From positions 1 to 32,488 of the forward strand of contig JBKOWM010000061.1 of the NCBI GenBank assembly GCA_046724395.1: DNA of 32,488 nucleotides, written 5' to 3'. This stretch comes from DATAEU01 sp046724395 (GTDB lineage Bacteria; Actinomycetota; UBA4738; HRBIN12). The translations under genes and the position numbers were made by a program. Positions 1 to 7,244 of this stretch are shown here, piece after piece (the stretch's first letter is position 1; every line of letters begins with the position of its first letter). The notes beneath the pieces are model-generated. The model ran no database searches. It was not told the origin of the DNA and saw only the letters and a program-made list of their open reading frames with translations.

Positions 1-1784
1 GGCACGTGCAGGAGATCATCGTGCAGAACTTTCGCGCCAAGGCGGGGACCGCGATGCGTCGCGCGCCCGAGCCGCGCGATGACGAATTCCTGGCCGCCGT
101 CGCGACGACCCGGATCGCGTTGGGTCCCCGGATGCACGTGCAGGCACCGCCCAATCTCTCGAACGCTCAGATGCAGTTGCGGCTGCTCGACGCCGGGATC
201 GACGACTGGGGCGGTGTCTCGCCGCTAACGCCGGATCACGTGAATCCGGAGAAGCCCTGGCCGGCCGTCGCCGCGCTGTCGTCGCGGACCGCGGAGTGCG
301 GCAAGCAGCTGCGGGAGCGGCTGACGATCTATCCGGAGTTCGCGCTGCGGCCGGATCCGTACCTGGCGGCAAAGATGCGGGCCGCGGTCGTGGCGCTGAT
401 GGGCGACGACGGGCGCGCAGCGCCGGGTCGCTCGCCGGAGCCCGTGGCGTGGCAGGACCCCGACGTGAGATGGAAGCCGCGGCTGACGGGGCTCACGTTC
501 GACAAAGGCGCCGCGGCCGGCCTGCGCGCGGACGCCGAGACCGTGTACGGAGGGATGGAGTCCTCCGACAACGCCGTCACGCGGCGCTGGGCGGCGGATC
601 GCGTCCCGCGCGAGCGCGTCGACGCCGACGTCGCTCGGGCCCTCACGAAGGCCGGGGAGCGCCGACCCCTCCGCGACGGCGAGGCGCTCTCGCTGTTCCG
701 CGCCGAGGGGCCGGCGCTGGAGGCGCTCTGCCGGGTGGCCGACGACCTGCGGCGGGAGTCGGTGGGTGATGAGGTGACCTACGTCGTGAACCGGAACATC
801 AACTTCACGAACGTCTGCTACGTGGGGTGCCGGTTCTGCGCGTTCGCCCAGCGCGAGGTCGATGCGGAGTCCTACACCCTGACTTTGGGGGAGGTCGCCG
901 CGAAGGCCGCCGAGGCCAGCGCGTCGGGGGCAACGGAGATCTGCATGCAGGGCGGGATCCATCCCGACCTTCCGGGGACCTTCTACTTCGACCTCATCGA
1001 CGCGGTCAAGACGCGGACGCCCGAGATCCACGTGCACGCGTTCAGCCCGATGGAGATCCTGAACGGCTCCTCCAAGCTTGGTATCTCCTACGAGGAGTTC
1101 CTGCAGGAGTGCAAGTCGCGCGGGCTCGGCTCGATCCCGGGCACGGCGGCCGAGATCCTCGACGACGAGGTTCGGTGGCTGATGACCAAGGGGAAACTGC
1201 CGGCCGACACCTGGGAGGAGATCGTCCGGACCGCGCACGCGCTCGGGATCCCGTCGTCCTCGACCATCATGTACGGACACGTCGACGCCCCACCACACTG
1301 GGTTTTCCACATCCGTCGTCTCGCGCGCATCCAGCACGACACCGGCGGCTTCACCGAGTTCGTTCCGCTGTCCTTCGTTCACCACAATGCACCGCTGTAT
1401 CTCGCGGGGAAGGCGCGTCCTGGTCCGTCGTTCGAGGACAATCGGCGCATGCACGCCGTGGCGCGCATCCTTCTCGACGGGGTTATCCCCAACGTCCAGG
1501 TCTCGTGGGTCAAGATGGGCGTCGAGGCGAGCCAGACGATCTTGAACGGTGGTGCGAACGACTTCGGTGGGACGCTCATGGAGGAGACGATCAGCCGAAT
1601 GGCCGGCGCCAGCTGGGGGATCCGCATGCAGCCGCAAGAGTTCGACGCGGCGATTCGAGCGATCGGCCGCACGCCCGCGCAACGGACGACGACGTACGGT
1701 CGCGTGGGCGTCTCGGCGTTCCCCGGCGAGACTGCTGTGGTGGTCGACGCGCCCTCTGACCCTCATTTCCGTCAGGGAACTTGA
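1..1784 (+). CDS. fbiC: FO synthase FbiC, 3' part (end of CofG plus complete CofH domain)
   Basis: Makes 7,8-didemethyl-8-hydroxy-5-deazariboflavin (FO), the chromophore precursor of coenzyme F420, from tyrosine and a ribityl-aminouracil. The frame is open to the window edge, and the first visible residues (QEIIVQNFRAK) match the interior of a CofG domain, so the gene is 5'-truncated by the window. Counting from the GTG at 6, residues 1-150 finish CofG. After a linker the CofH domain begins near 220 and carries the radical-SAM cluster motif CYVGCRFC (Cys271, Cys275, Cys278), followed by the conserved GGIHPDL and HAFSPMEI stretches. The fused CofG-CofH layout is the actinobacterial form; many archaea and cyanobacteria have two genes. 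The stop codon lies inside a set of inverted repeats (1769-1809). whiB follows 216 bases later. The identification is firm. Confidence 0.95.
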   Translation, partial: HVQEIIVQNFRAKAGTAMRRAPEPRDDEFLAAVATTRIALGPRMHVQAPPNLSNAQMQLRLLDAGIDDWGGVSPLTPDHVNPEKPWPAVAALSSRTAECGKQLRERLTIYPEFALRPDPYLAAKMRAAVVALMGDDGRAAPGRSPEPVAWQDPDVRWKPRLTGLTFDKGAAAGLRADAETVYGGMESSDNAVTRRWAADRVPRERVDADVARALTKAGERRPLRDGEALSLFRAEGPALEALCRVADDLRRESVGDEVTYVVNRNINFTNVCYVGCRFCAFAQREVDAESYTLTLGEVAAKAAEASASGATEICMQGGIHPDLPGTFYFDLIDAVKTRTPEIHVHAFSPMEILNGSSKLGISYEEFLQECKSRGLGSIPGTAAEILDDEVRWLMTKGKLPADTWEEIVRTAHALGIPSSSTIMYGHVDAPPHWVFHIRRLARIQHDTGGFTEFVPLSFVHHNAPLYLAGKARPGPSFEDNRRMHAVARILLDGVIPNVQVSWVKMGVEASQTILNGGANDFGGTLMEETISRMAGASWGIRMQPQEFDAAIRAIGRTPAQRTTTYGRVGVSAFPGETAVVVDAPSDPHFRQGT

Positions 1785-1834
1785 CGGAATCCGTCAAGCG
1801 GCTTGACGGCGAAGATTCCGCAAGAAATCTCTTG
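1769..1834 (+). promoter_or_regulatory. Alternating TTGACGG inverted repeats at the fbiC stop; possible terminator, attenuator or operator
   Basis: Four copies of TTGACGG or its complement alternate in orientation: CCGTCA at 1769-1774, TTGACGG at 1781-1787, CCGTCAA at 1791-1797 and TTGACGG at 1803-1809. Copies 2 and 3 form a perfect 8+8 inverted repeat with one central base (1781-1797). Copies 3 and 4 form a perfect 9+9 one (1791-1809). As RNA, copies 1+2 and 3+4 could make two hairpins, while 2+3 would make a competing one. A further hairpin, CAAGA-AATC-TCTTG, sits at 1821-1834. There is no T-run, so a simple Rho-independent terminator is not clear. Function is inferred only. Confidence 0.5.
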
Positions 1835-1966
1835 AAACGGCTCTCACATGCCGAGACGATTGCGATGAGCGATACGGAGATCGCTGTATGGACATCGGGT
1901 CGGTGGACGTGGAGATGCAGGTCTTTCCGAAGATCCCCCTTGTCAAGGAGGGTCGATATGCCTCAG

Positions 1967-1984
1967 AATCACACGCGTGTGATT
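1967..1984. promoter_or_regulatory. Perfect 18-bp palindrome upstream of whiB (candidate operator)
   Basis: AATCACACGCGTGTGATT is identical to its own reverse complement. It ends 16 bases before the whiB start and just upstream of its Shine-Dalgarno run. The size and position suit a dimeric regulator or autoregulation. The spacing does not fit the odd-length BldD consensus that I recall. The binding protein is unknown. Confidence 0.5.
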
Positions 1985-2000
1985 TTGGGGGGAGAGGACG

Positions 2001-2228
2001 GTGCATCACTACATCCCATGGCAGGAGCGGGCTCGCTGTCGCGAACACGACCCGGAGATCTTCTTCCCCGAGAAGGGAGGCTCCTCGCGAGAGGCGAAGA
2101 GGATCTGCTCGGACTGTCCCGTTCGCATCGAGTGCCTCAACTACGCGCTCAGGCGCGACGAGCGCTACGGCGTGTGGGGCGGGATGAGCGAGCGGGAACG
2201 GCGACGCCTGAAGCGCATGGCGTCCTGA
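2001..2228 (+). CDS. whiB: WhiB-family iron-sulfur transcription factor
   Basis: A 75-residue WhiB-like protein. The four cluster-binding cysteines are Cys13 and the CSDCPVRIEC block (Cys36, Cys39, Cys45), which should hold a [4Fe-4S] cluster. GVWGG at 57-61 is the family turn, followed by the basic ERERRRLKR tail expected to contact DNA. WhiB proteins act by binding region 4 of the primary sigma factor. In this frame a stop at 1980-1982 leaves GTG 2001 as the only reasonable start, and GGGGGGAG at 1986-1993 is its ribosome binding site. Gene order (whiB near DUF3499, phosphomannomutase and sahH) matches the whiB2/whmD locus of mycobacteria and Streptomyces, so a role in cell division or septation is likely. 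A perfect palindrome lies just upstream. The H1-like gene begins 23 bases downstream and is probably co-transcribed. Confidence 0.93.
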   Translation: MHHYIPWQERARCREHDPEIFFPEKGGSSREAKRICSDCPVRIECLNYALRRDERYGVWGGMSERERRRLKRMAS

Positions 2229-2251
2229 CAGGGATGGAAAGGGGGTGACCG

Positions 2252-2614
2252 ATGGCTCCCACGGCGAGGAAGAGATCGACCGCCAAGAGGACTGCGTCGA
2301 AGAAGACGTCGGCTCGTAAGCCGGCGGCTCGGAAGACCGCAGCCAGGAAGTCGACGGCGAAGAAGTCGACGGCGAAGCGTTCGACCGCGAAGCGGAAGTC
2401 CACCGCCAAGAAGGCGACGGCCAAGCGCAAGTCGACGGCGAAGAAGTCCACCGCCAAGCGCAAGGCAACGGCGAAGCGTTCGACCGCCAAGCGCAAGGCA
2501 ACGGCGAAGCGTTCGACCGCCAAGCGGAAGGCGACGGCGAAGAAGTCCGCCGCCAAGCGCAAGTCGACCGCTAAGCGCCGGTCCAGCGCGAAGAAGCGGA
2601 CCGCTGCGATGTAG
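2252..2614 (+). CDS. Histone H1-like Lys/Ala-rich nucleoid protein
   Basis: A 120-residue protein made almost only of Lys, Ala, Arg, Thr and Ser. It is built from degenerate repeats of the type STAKRK/ATAKRS and has no globular domain. Such tails resemble eukaryotic H1 C-termini, the C-terminal extension of mycobacterial HupB, and bacterial HctB/AlgP-type proteins. Non-specific DNA or RNA binding and compaction is the likely job. The DNA holds an exact 33-base tandem duplication (2458-2490 and 2491-2523, 11 codons), showing growth by slippage. ATG 2252 follows GGGGGTGA at a usual distance. It lies 23 bases after whiB and before a strong terminator, so whiB and this gene form a short transcription unit. 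It is real by codon pattern and context; exact function unproven. Confidence 0.8.
   Translation: MAPTARKRSTAKRTASKKTSARKPAARKTAARKSTAKKSTAKRSTAKRKSTAKKATAKRKSTAKKSTAKRKATAKRSTAKRKATAKRSTAKRKATAKKSAAKRKSTAKRRSSAKKRTAAM
2458..2523 (+). repeat. Exact 33-bp tandem duplication inside the H1-like gene
   Basis: Two adjacent identical 33-base copies (2458-2490, 2491-2523), each coding for 11 residues of the Lys/Ala repeat. The surrounding gene consists of more diverged relatives of the same unit, so copy number may vary between strains without breaking the frame. Confidence 0.85.
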
Positions 2615-2627
2615 GCGGCGCGATGCA

Positions 2628-2670
2628 CGAGGAAGGGGGGGCGCTGCCGCGCCCCCCCTTCCTCGGTTTC
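2628..2670 (+). terminator. Strong intrinsic-type terminator after whiB/H1-like unit
   Basis: A perfect 16-bp stem: 2628-2643 pairs with 2650-2665 (left arm CGAGGAAGGGGGGGCG) around a 6-base loop, followed by GTTTCG. It starts 14 bases after the H1-like stop codon. The T-run is short, as is usual in high-GC actinobacteria. Confidence 0.85.
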
Positions 2671-2714
2671 GAATGACCGCGTGCTAGGCTCGCGCCGCGC
2701 GAACGCGCACCTAC

Positions 2715-5700
2715 ATGGTCACGTCCACACAAGAGCGCGCGAGGACATCGAATGAGGTACGCGCCCCGAGCGTCCTCGTCGTCCTCGTCGCCCACGACGG
2801 CGCCGCGTGGCTCCGCGAGTGCCTACAGTCGCTTGCCGCGCAGACGCACCCGCGACTCGGCATCGTCGCCGTCGACGTCGGATCGTCGGACGGCAGCGAG
2901 GCGCTGCTTCGACAGGCCCTCGGTGATGCGCGGGTCCTGAGCGTCGGGGCGGATGTCGGTATCGCCGGAGCCGTCCGCGCGGCGCAGGCCCTTCCGGCCG
3001 CTACCGCCGCCGATTACATCCTCATCCTTCACGACGACGCCGCGCTTGCCCCCGATGCCGTTTCGCGGATGATCGACGCAGCCCAGGGAATCGCCGGTCT
3101 GGAGCACGTCGGCATCGTCGGTCCCAAGGTCGTCGACTGGGAGGACCCCAGGATCCTTCGCGACGTCGGGCGTTCGACGGATCGCTTCGGGCATCCGTAC
3201 TCGCCCCTGCAGGAAGGCGAGATGGATCAGGGCCAGTACGACCGCGTGCTCGAGGTCCTCTACGTCTCGTCGTGCGCGATGCTCGTGTCGCGCGAAGCAT
3301 GGCAGCGGACCGGGGCGCTCGACGAACGGCTCGACGGCTATCACGACGACCTCGACTTTTGTTGGCGGGCTCGTCTTGCCGGCTTCCGCGTGCTCATGAC
3401 GCCGCTGGCGCAGGTCCGCCACCGCGACGCGCGAGCCTCCGGCGCTCGAGCGCGCGGCGATCGTCACGGCGCGCAGTACCTATCGGAGCGCGCCTCGCTG
3501 GCGGCAATGCTCAAGAACTACGGGCTCCCGTCGTTGCTCTGGCTTTTCCCGTTGCATGTCCTGTTCGGCATCGTCCGCGTCGCGTACCTCACCGTTTCGC
3601 GCCGGTTCGAGGACGCATATGAGCTGGCGTCGTCCTGGACCTGGAATCTCGTGCATCTTCCGTCAACGGTCGGCCGCCGCGCCCGGGCTCAATCGGTGCG
3701 AAGCGTCCGCGACGGCTCCGTCCGTCGGTTCATGCAGTCCACGCTGATTCGCGTTCCTCGATGGTTCCAGCAGGCGGAGCGAATCTTCGAGGAACAGCTC
3801 GAGGGCGAGCGGGAGCGCGTGTCCGTGCGGGCGCGCGCGCGCTCGCTGGCATCACAGCATCCCGTCGTCGTCGGCTGGGGGATCGGCGGGATTATTGCCT
3901 TGCTCGCTTACAGGGTTCTCACGTCTCCGGTCCTCGTGGGCGGCGCGCTCCAGTCGTTCCCGTCACTCCCGACGACGTACTTCGGGGAGTTGCTGTCCGC
4001 CGTCCGCACGACGGGTCTGGGCGGAACGTATGCGGCGTCGCCCGCGCTGGCGTTGCTCGGGGCCGTCGCGTGGCTGCCCGGCATCGACGGTCCGGTCGTC
4101 GCGAAGGTCCTCCTCGCCCTCCTGCCGCCGCTGGCCGCACTCGTTGTGTATCGAGGCCTCGCGCGACAGACGGGCGACCGAGTCGCCGCGGTCGTCGCCG
4201 CGGTGACGCTCGCGGTCTCTGCCATCGTCTTCTGGGCGTTCTCGGATGGACGGGTCTCGTTGCTCGTGGCGCTCGTCGTCCTGGCCGCCGTCTACGACCG
4301 CCTCGATCAGGCGTTCTCGGAGCATCCGCCCGCATCCATCCGCTTCATCGTCGCGATGGGGGCCATCGTCGCGATCGGCGTCTCGTTCGAGCCGGGCGTC
4401 GCGCTCGGCATCGGAGCCATCGCCCTCGCCGCGCTCGTCACCGGGCCGCATCGGACGCGGGGGATCGCCCTGACCTTCGCCGCCCTCGCGGTCGCCGCGA
4501 TCCTCGTCTTTCCGCTGCTCCCAGGGTTCGTGACCTCCCCGGGGTCGTCGTTCGGCTCGTGGGTCGGATCCGCCGATCTCCTGTGGCTCGGCCGGCTCGC
4601 CCCCGGTGCGGGCCCGGGAACCTGGATCGTGGCCTGGTTCGTTCCCGTCGCCGCGGTGATCGCGTTCACGCTCGTGAGTCCTTCGATGCGTCGTCGCGCG
4701 TGGCGTGCGGTTCTCGTGTCGGTGCTCGGCACGTTCCTCGCGTGGGCCTCGGCCGCGGGGTGGCTGCCGACGCCGGTGAGCAACGCCCCGGTCTACGTCG
4801 CGATGGCGGCAGTTGCGGACGCGGCCTTGATTGCATACGGCGTGGCGGCGATCGCGGCCGGCATCGAGCGCCATGCGTTCGGCTACCGGCAGATCGCCGT
4901 CGCGGCGCTCGGACTCGTCCTGCTCCTCGGCGTCGCCAGCCAAGCCCTGCAGGCGCTGCTCGGTGGGTGGGCGATTGGGGCGACCGGTCTCCCGTCCGCT
5001 TGGCCCGTCGTCGCGAACGCCCCGGCAGACGCGCGCGTCCTTTGGGTGGGCTCCCCGCGGCCCGGCCGGTTCCCGGCTCCGGGCGGCGATCCGATCGCCG
5101 TGATGGAGGCGGGAGCTGCGTCGGTTCGCTGGGGCATCACCGATCGCGACGGAGCCTCCGTGCTCGACGTCTCCCGACCCGATGGCGGCCCTGGCTACGA
5201 CTACGTGCGCGTCGTGCTCGGCGAGCTCATGGCGGGCCAGACGAGCCACGCGGGGGCGTTGCTTTCGCCGCTCGGCGTCCGGTTCGTCGTCGCCGGTGCC
5301 GACGACCTGCCGGCCGACGCCGTGGCGCGACTCGACGCGCAGGTAGACCTCGATCTCGTGCCAGCCGAGGGTCTCCTCATCTACCGGAACGCCCGCGCGC
5401 TGCCGCCCGCGTTCGTGACGCAGGACCGCGCTTTCAAGCGGGCCGCCCGCGCCGACAGCCTCGTCGACATCGCCGGCGTAGGCGACGTGTCGGCCGCGCC
5501 CATGCGATCGTCTGGTACCTCTTGGACATCCGCGTCGCAGGGCGGCTTCGGGTACGTCGCCGACCAAGACGCCTCTGGATGGCGCGTCTCGACGTCGACC
5601 GGCGAGCGGCCTGCATCGCCGGCGTTCGGCTGGGCCATCGGGTTCCAGGCGCCGTCCGGCTCGTTCTCGCTCCGATACGGCGGTCAGGCGGTCCGAACCG

Positions 5701-5771
5701 CCGAGCTTGCTGTTCTCGCCGGGCTCTGGCTTGCCGTCCTGTGGGTGACGAGGCGACCCGGACGGCGATGA
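2715..5771 (+). CDS. Large membrane-anchored family 2 glycosyltransferase
   Basis: A 1018-residue protein. Residues 18-240 are a GT2 (GT-A fold) domain: the N-terminal strand SVLVVLVAHDGAAWL, the nucleotide-sugar/metal motif LILHDDAAL (D107, D108), and the acceptor-side motif DERLDGYHDDLDFCWR at 203-217, as in rhamnosyl- and galactofuranosyl-transferases. From about 270 on there are many hydrophobic segments, including one at 272-293 and a long polytopic region through about 760. A soluble segment follows, then a last membrane helix near the C-terminus ending in RRPGRR. It probably adds a sugar to a lipid-linked or surface glycan at the inner face of the membrane. A TAGGCT -10-like hexamer lies at 2685-2690, and no clear Shine-Dalgarno precedes ATG 2715. 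The stop overlaps the next start (ATGA). Donor and acceptor cannot be read from sequence. Confidence 0.88.
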   Translation: MVTSTQERARTSNEVRAPSVLVVLVAHDGAAWLRECLQSLAAQTHPRLGIVAVDVGSSDGSEALLRQALGDARVLSVGADVGIAGAVRAAQALPAATAADYILILHDDAALAPDAVSRMIDAAQGIAGLEHVGIVGPKVVDWEDPRILRDVGRSTDRFGHPYSPLQEGEMDQGQYDRVLEVLYVSSCAMLVSREAWQRTGALDERLDGYHDDLDFCWRARLAGFRVLMTPLAQVRHRDARASGARARGDRHGAQYLSERASLAAMLKNYGLPSLLWLFPLHVLFGIVRVAYLTVSRRFEDAYELASSWTWNLVHLPSTVGRRARAQSVRSVRDGSVRRFMQSTLIRVPRWFQQAERIFEEQLEGERERVSVRARARSLASQHPVVVGWGIGGIIALLAYRVLTSPVLVGGALQSFPSLPTTYFGELLSAVRTTGLGGTYAASPALALLGAVAWLPGIDGPVVAKVLLALLPPLAALVVYRGLARQTGDRVAAVVAAVTLAVSAIVFWAFSDGRVSLLVALVVLAAVYDRLDQAFSEHPPASIRFIVAMGAIVAIGVSFEPGVALGIGAIALAALVTGPHRTRGIALTFAALAVAAILVFPLLPGFVTSPGSSFGSWVGSADLLWLGRLAPGAGPGTWIVAWFVPVAAVIAFTLVSPSMRRRAWRAVLVSVLGTFLAWASAAGWLPTPVSNAPVYVAMAAVADAALIAYGVAAIAAGIERHAFGYRQIAVAALGLVLLLGVASQALQALLGGWAIGATGLPSAWPVVANAPADARVLWVGSPRPGRFPAPGGDPIAVMEAGAASVRWGITDRDGASVLDVSRPDGGPGYDYVRVVLGELMAGQTSHAGALLSPLGVRFVVAGADDLPADAVARLDAQVDLDLVPAEGLLIYRNARALPPAFVTQDRAFKRAARADSLVDIAGVGDVSAAPMRSSGTSWTSASQGGFGYVADQDASGWRVSTSTGERPASPAFGWAIGFQAPSGSFSLRYGGQAVRTAELAVLAGLWLAVLWVTRRPGRR

Positions 5772-7186
5772 AGGGGCGCGGGCAGCTCGCCGCGGGGATC
5801 CTCGTCGTCTGTGTGGCCGTCGCGGCCGGGACCATCCTTCAGCGCGGCGTCGGCGCGAATGCGTTCGCTGCGGGCCAACCGGCGACGGCGCCGTCCGGGG
5901 CGTGGTTCTGTCCACACGGCGGCGGCAAGGGTTGGAAAGACACGCTCGAGGTCGCGAACCCGGGCGATCGTCCAGTCCGCGTTCGGGTGACGCGAGTCTC
6001 GGACGGTCCGCAGGGGTCGCCCCGGGAGTACACCGTCGATCCCGGCGCAGAGGTGCTCGTTGCGGGCCGGAACGACTCGCGCGCCTCGTCGAGCGTGGTC
6101 GAGTACTTCGGCGGGTGGGTTGCGGCCGCCTGGGTCTCGAAGGCGGGCGGCGAGGATTCCGGCGTCGCCGCGGAGCCGTGCTCGCCGACCGCCGGGCGGA
6201 CGTGGCTCCTGCCAGATGGATCGACGGAGCTGGCCGAGGAACCCAGTGCCGGCCGGCAACGGGAGACGCTCGAGTCCTGGGTCATCGTGATGAACCCATT
6301 CGCCGCAGACGCGATCTTCTCGCTCACGCTGTACACGGACCGAGACCCGCCGGTTCGCGCCGGGGCGTGGACCAACGTCGTCCTCAAGCCGTTTCGGAGT
6401 CGGGCCTTCCGCCTGAACGATCAGCGTCTCGGCTATGCGACGGTCTCCGCGCGCGTCGAGGCCAGCGTCGGCCGCGTCGCGGCGTCCAGCCTCAACGTCT
6501 CGGCTACGGGCGGCGCTCGGTCCGCGCTCGGCGAGCTGGCTCCGGTCCCCGCGAACGAGGTGCTCCCAGGCGGGTTCGATCAGGGCAGAACCGAGCTCGT
6601 GGCGATGAACCCATCATCGGCGCGCGGGGACGTGACCGGCGTCGTCCTCGGCCGGTCCGAGCCGCAACCCTTCGGCGGGCCCGATGCGGGGCCGCTCGAC
6701 CCGGAGTCCGCGCAGACCTTTGCACTCACGACGGACGGTCCCTCGGGGCTCGAGGTCGCCGTTCCCTCCGGGATGGCCGTCGTCCGGCGTACGTTCGGGC
6801 GTGCAACGGATCAGGCAGTCACGGTGCCCGGGGCTCCTGCGCGGGCGTGGGTCGTCCTGCCGGCAGTAGGCGGCAGGCCCTCTCACGCCGGAATGGTCGT
6901 GGCCAACCCCGGGGCGAGTCCCGTCGAGATCCGCCTCTCCTACTTGCTCTCCGGAACCGAGGCGGCACCACGTCCGATCACCATTCGGGTACCGGCGCTC
7001 CGCACCGTCGCCGTTCCCTCCAAATTCGTTCAGGAGCGTCCGCTCGGGGCGATCCTCGCGGTCGCCTCGGACGGCGGCTTCGTGCCCGTGGCGGCGTCGT
7101 ACTCGCTCGGACGTGACGGCTATGCCGGGTACGCCGTGTCCCGCGGCGTTCCGATCCCCGCTCGCTGGATACCTCCGCCACCCTGA
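5768..7186 (+). CDS. DUF5719-family secreted/membrane-anchored protein
   Basis: 472 residues. The start ATG overlaps the glycosyltransferase stop by four bases, so the two are translationally coupled. The N-terminus (MKGRG, then a hydrophobic stretch at about 7-24) is a signal anchor, so the rest lies outside the membrane. The body is rich in short beta-strand-like segments with repeated motifs of the type 'VVMNPFAADAIFSL', 'LVAMNPSSARGDVTGV' and 'MVVANPGASPVEIRL', suggesting several similar beta-sandwich modules. Proteins of this kind (DUF5719, as I recall the family) sit next to large GT2 glycosyltransferases in many actinobacteria, and their function is unknown. The coupling suggests a partner or accessory of the glycosyltransferase in building a cell-surface polymer. 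Family name moderately sure; secretion and coupling are seen directly. Confidence 0.75.
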   Translation: MKGRGQLAAGILVVCVAVAAGTILQRGVGANAFAAGQPATAPSGAWFCPHGGGKGWKDTLEVANPGDRPVRVRVTRVSDGPQGSPREYTVDPGAEVLVAGRNDSRASSSVVEYFGGWVAAAWVSKAGGEDSGVAAEPCSPTAGRTWLLPDGSTELAEEPSAGRQRETLESWVIVMNPFAADAIFSLTLYTDRDPPVRAGAWTNVVLKPFRSRAFRLNDQRLGYATVSARVEASVGRVAASSLNVSATGGARSALGELAPVPANEVLPGGFDQGRTELVAMNPSSARGDVTGVVLGRSEPQPFGGPDAGPLDPESAQTFALTTDGPSGLEVAVPSGMAVVRRTFGRATDQAVTVPGAPARAWVVLPAVGGRPSHAGMVVANPGASPVEIRLSYLLSGTEAAPRPITIRVPALRTVAVPSKFVQERPLGAILAVASDGGFVPVAASYSLGRDGYAGYAVSRGVPIPARWIPPPP

Positions 7187-7193
7187 CCCGCCG

Positions 7194-7199
7194 TATCAT
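7194..7199 (+). promoter_or_regulatory. -10 element upstream of the L,D-transpeptidase gene
   Basis: TATCAT at 7194-7199, just after the DUF5719 stop codon, would start transcription near 7206 and leave a leader of about 40 bases with a GGCGGGGG ribosome binding site before GTG 7245. No convincing -35 is seen. Confidence 0.4.
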
Positions 7200-7244
7200 G
7201 TCGGTCCGCTCGCGACGGCGAGCGGTCTCGGCGGGGGCACGCTC

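Noticed and set aside
225..1766. Long open frame (513 codons) antisense to fbiC
   Set aside because: Shadow of a high-GC gene. The translation is Arg/Gly/Pro/His-rich with no family pattern, while the plus strand is clearly fbiC.
1967..1984. BldD operator before whiB
   Set aside because: The palindrome is even-length with a 6-base gap between TCAC and GTGA, whereas the BldD consensus as I know it has a 5-base gap.
3963..5915. 650-codon frame antisense to the glycosyltransferase, and a frame overlapping it on the plus strand from 3761
   Set aside because: Both mirror the codon structure of the real gene. Only the part from ATG 5768 in the second frame is a true gene (DUF5719).
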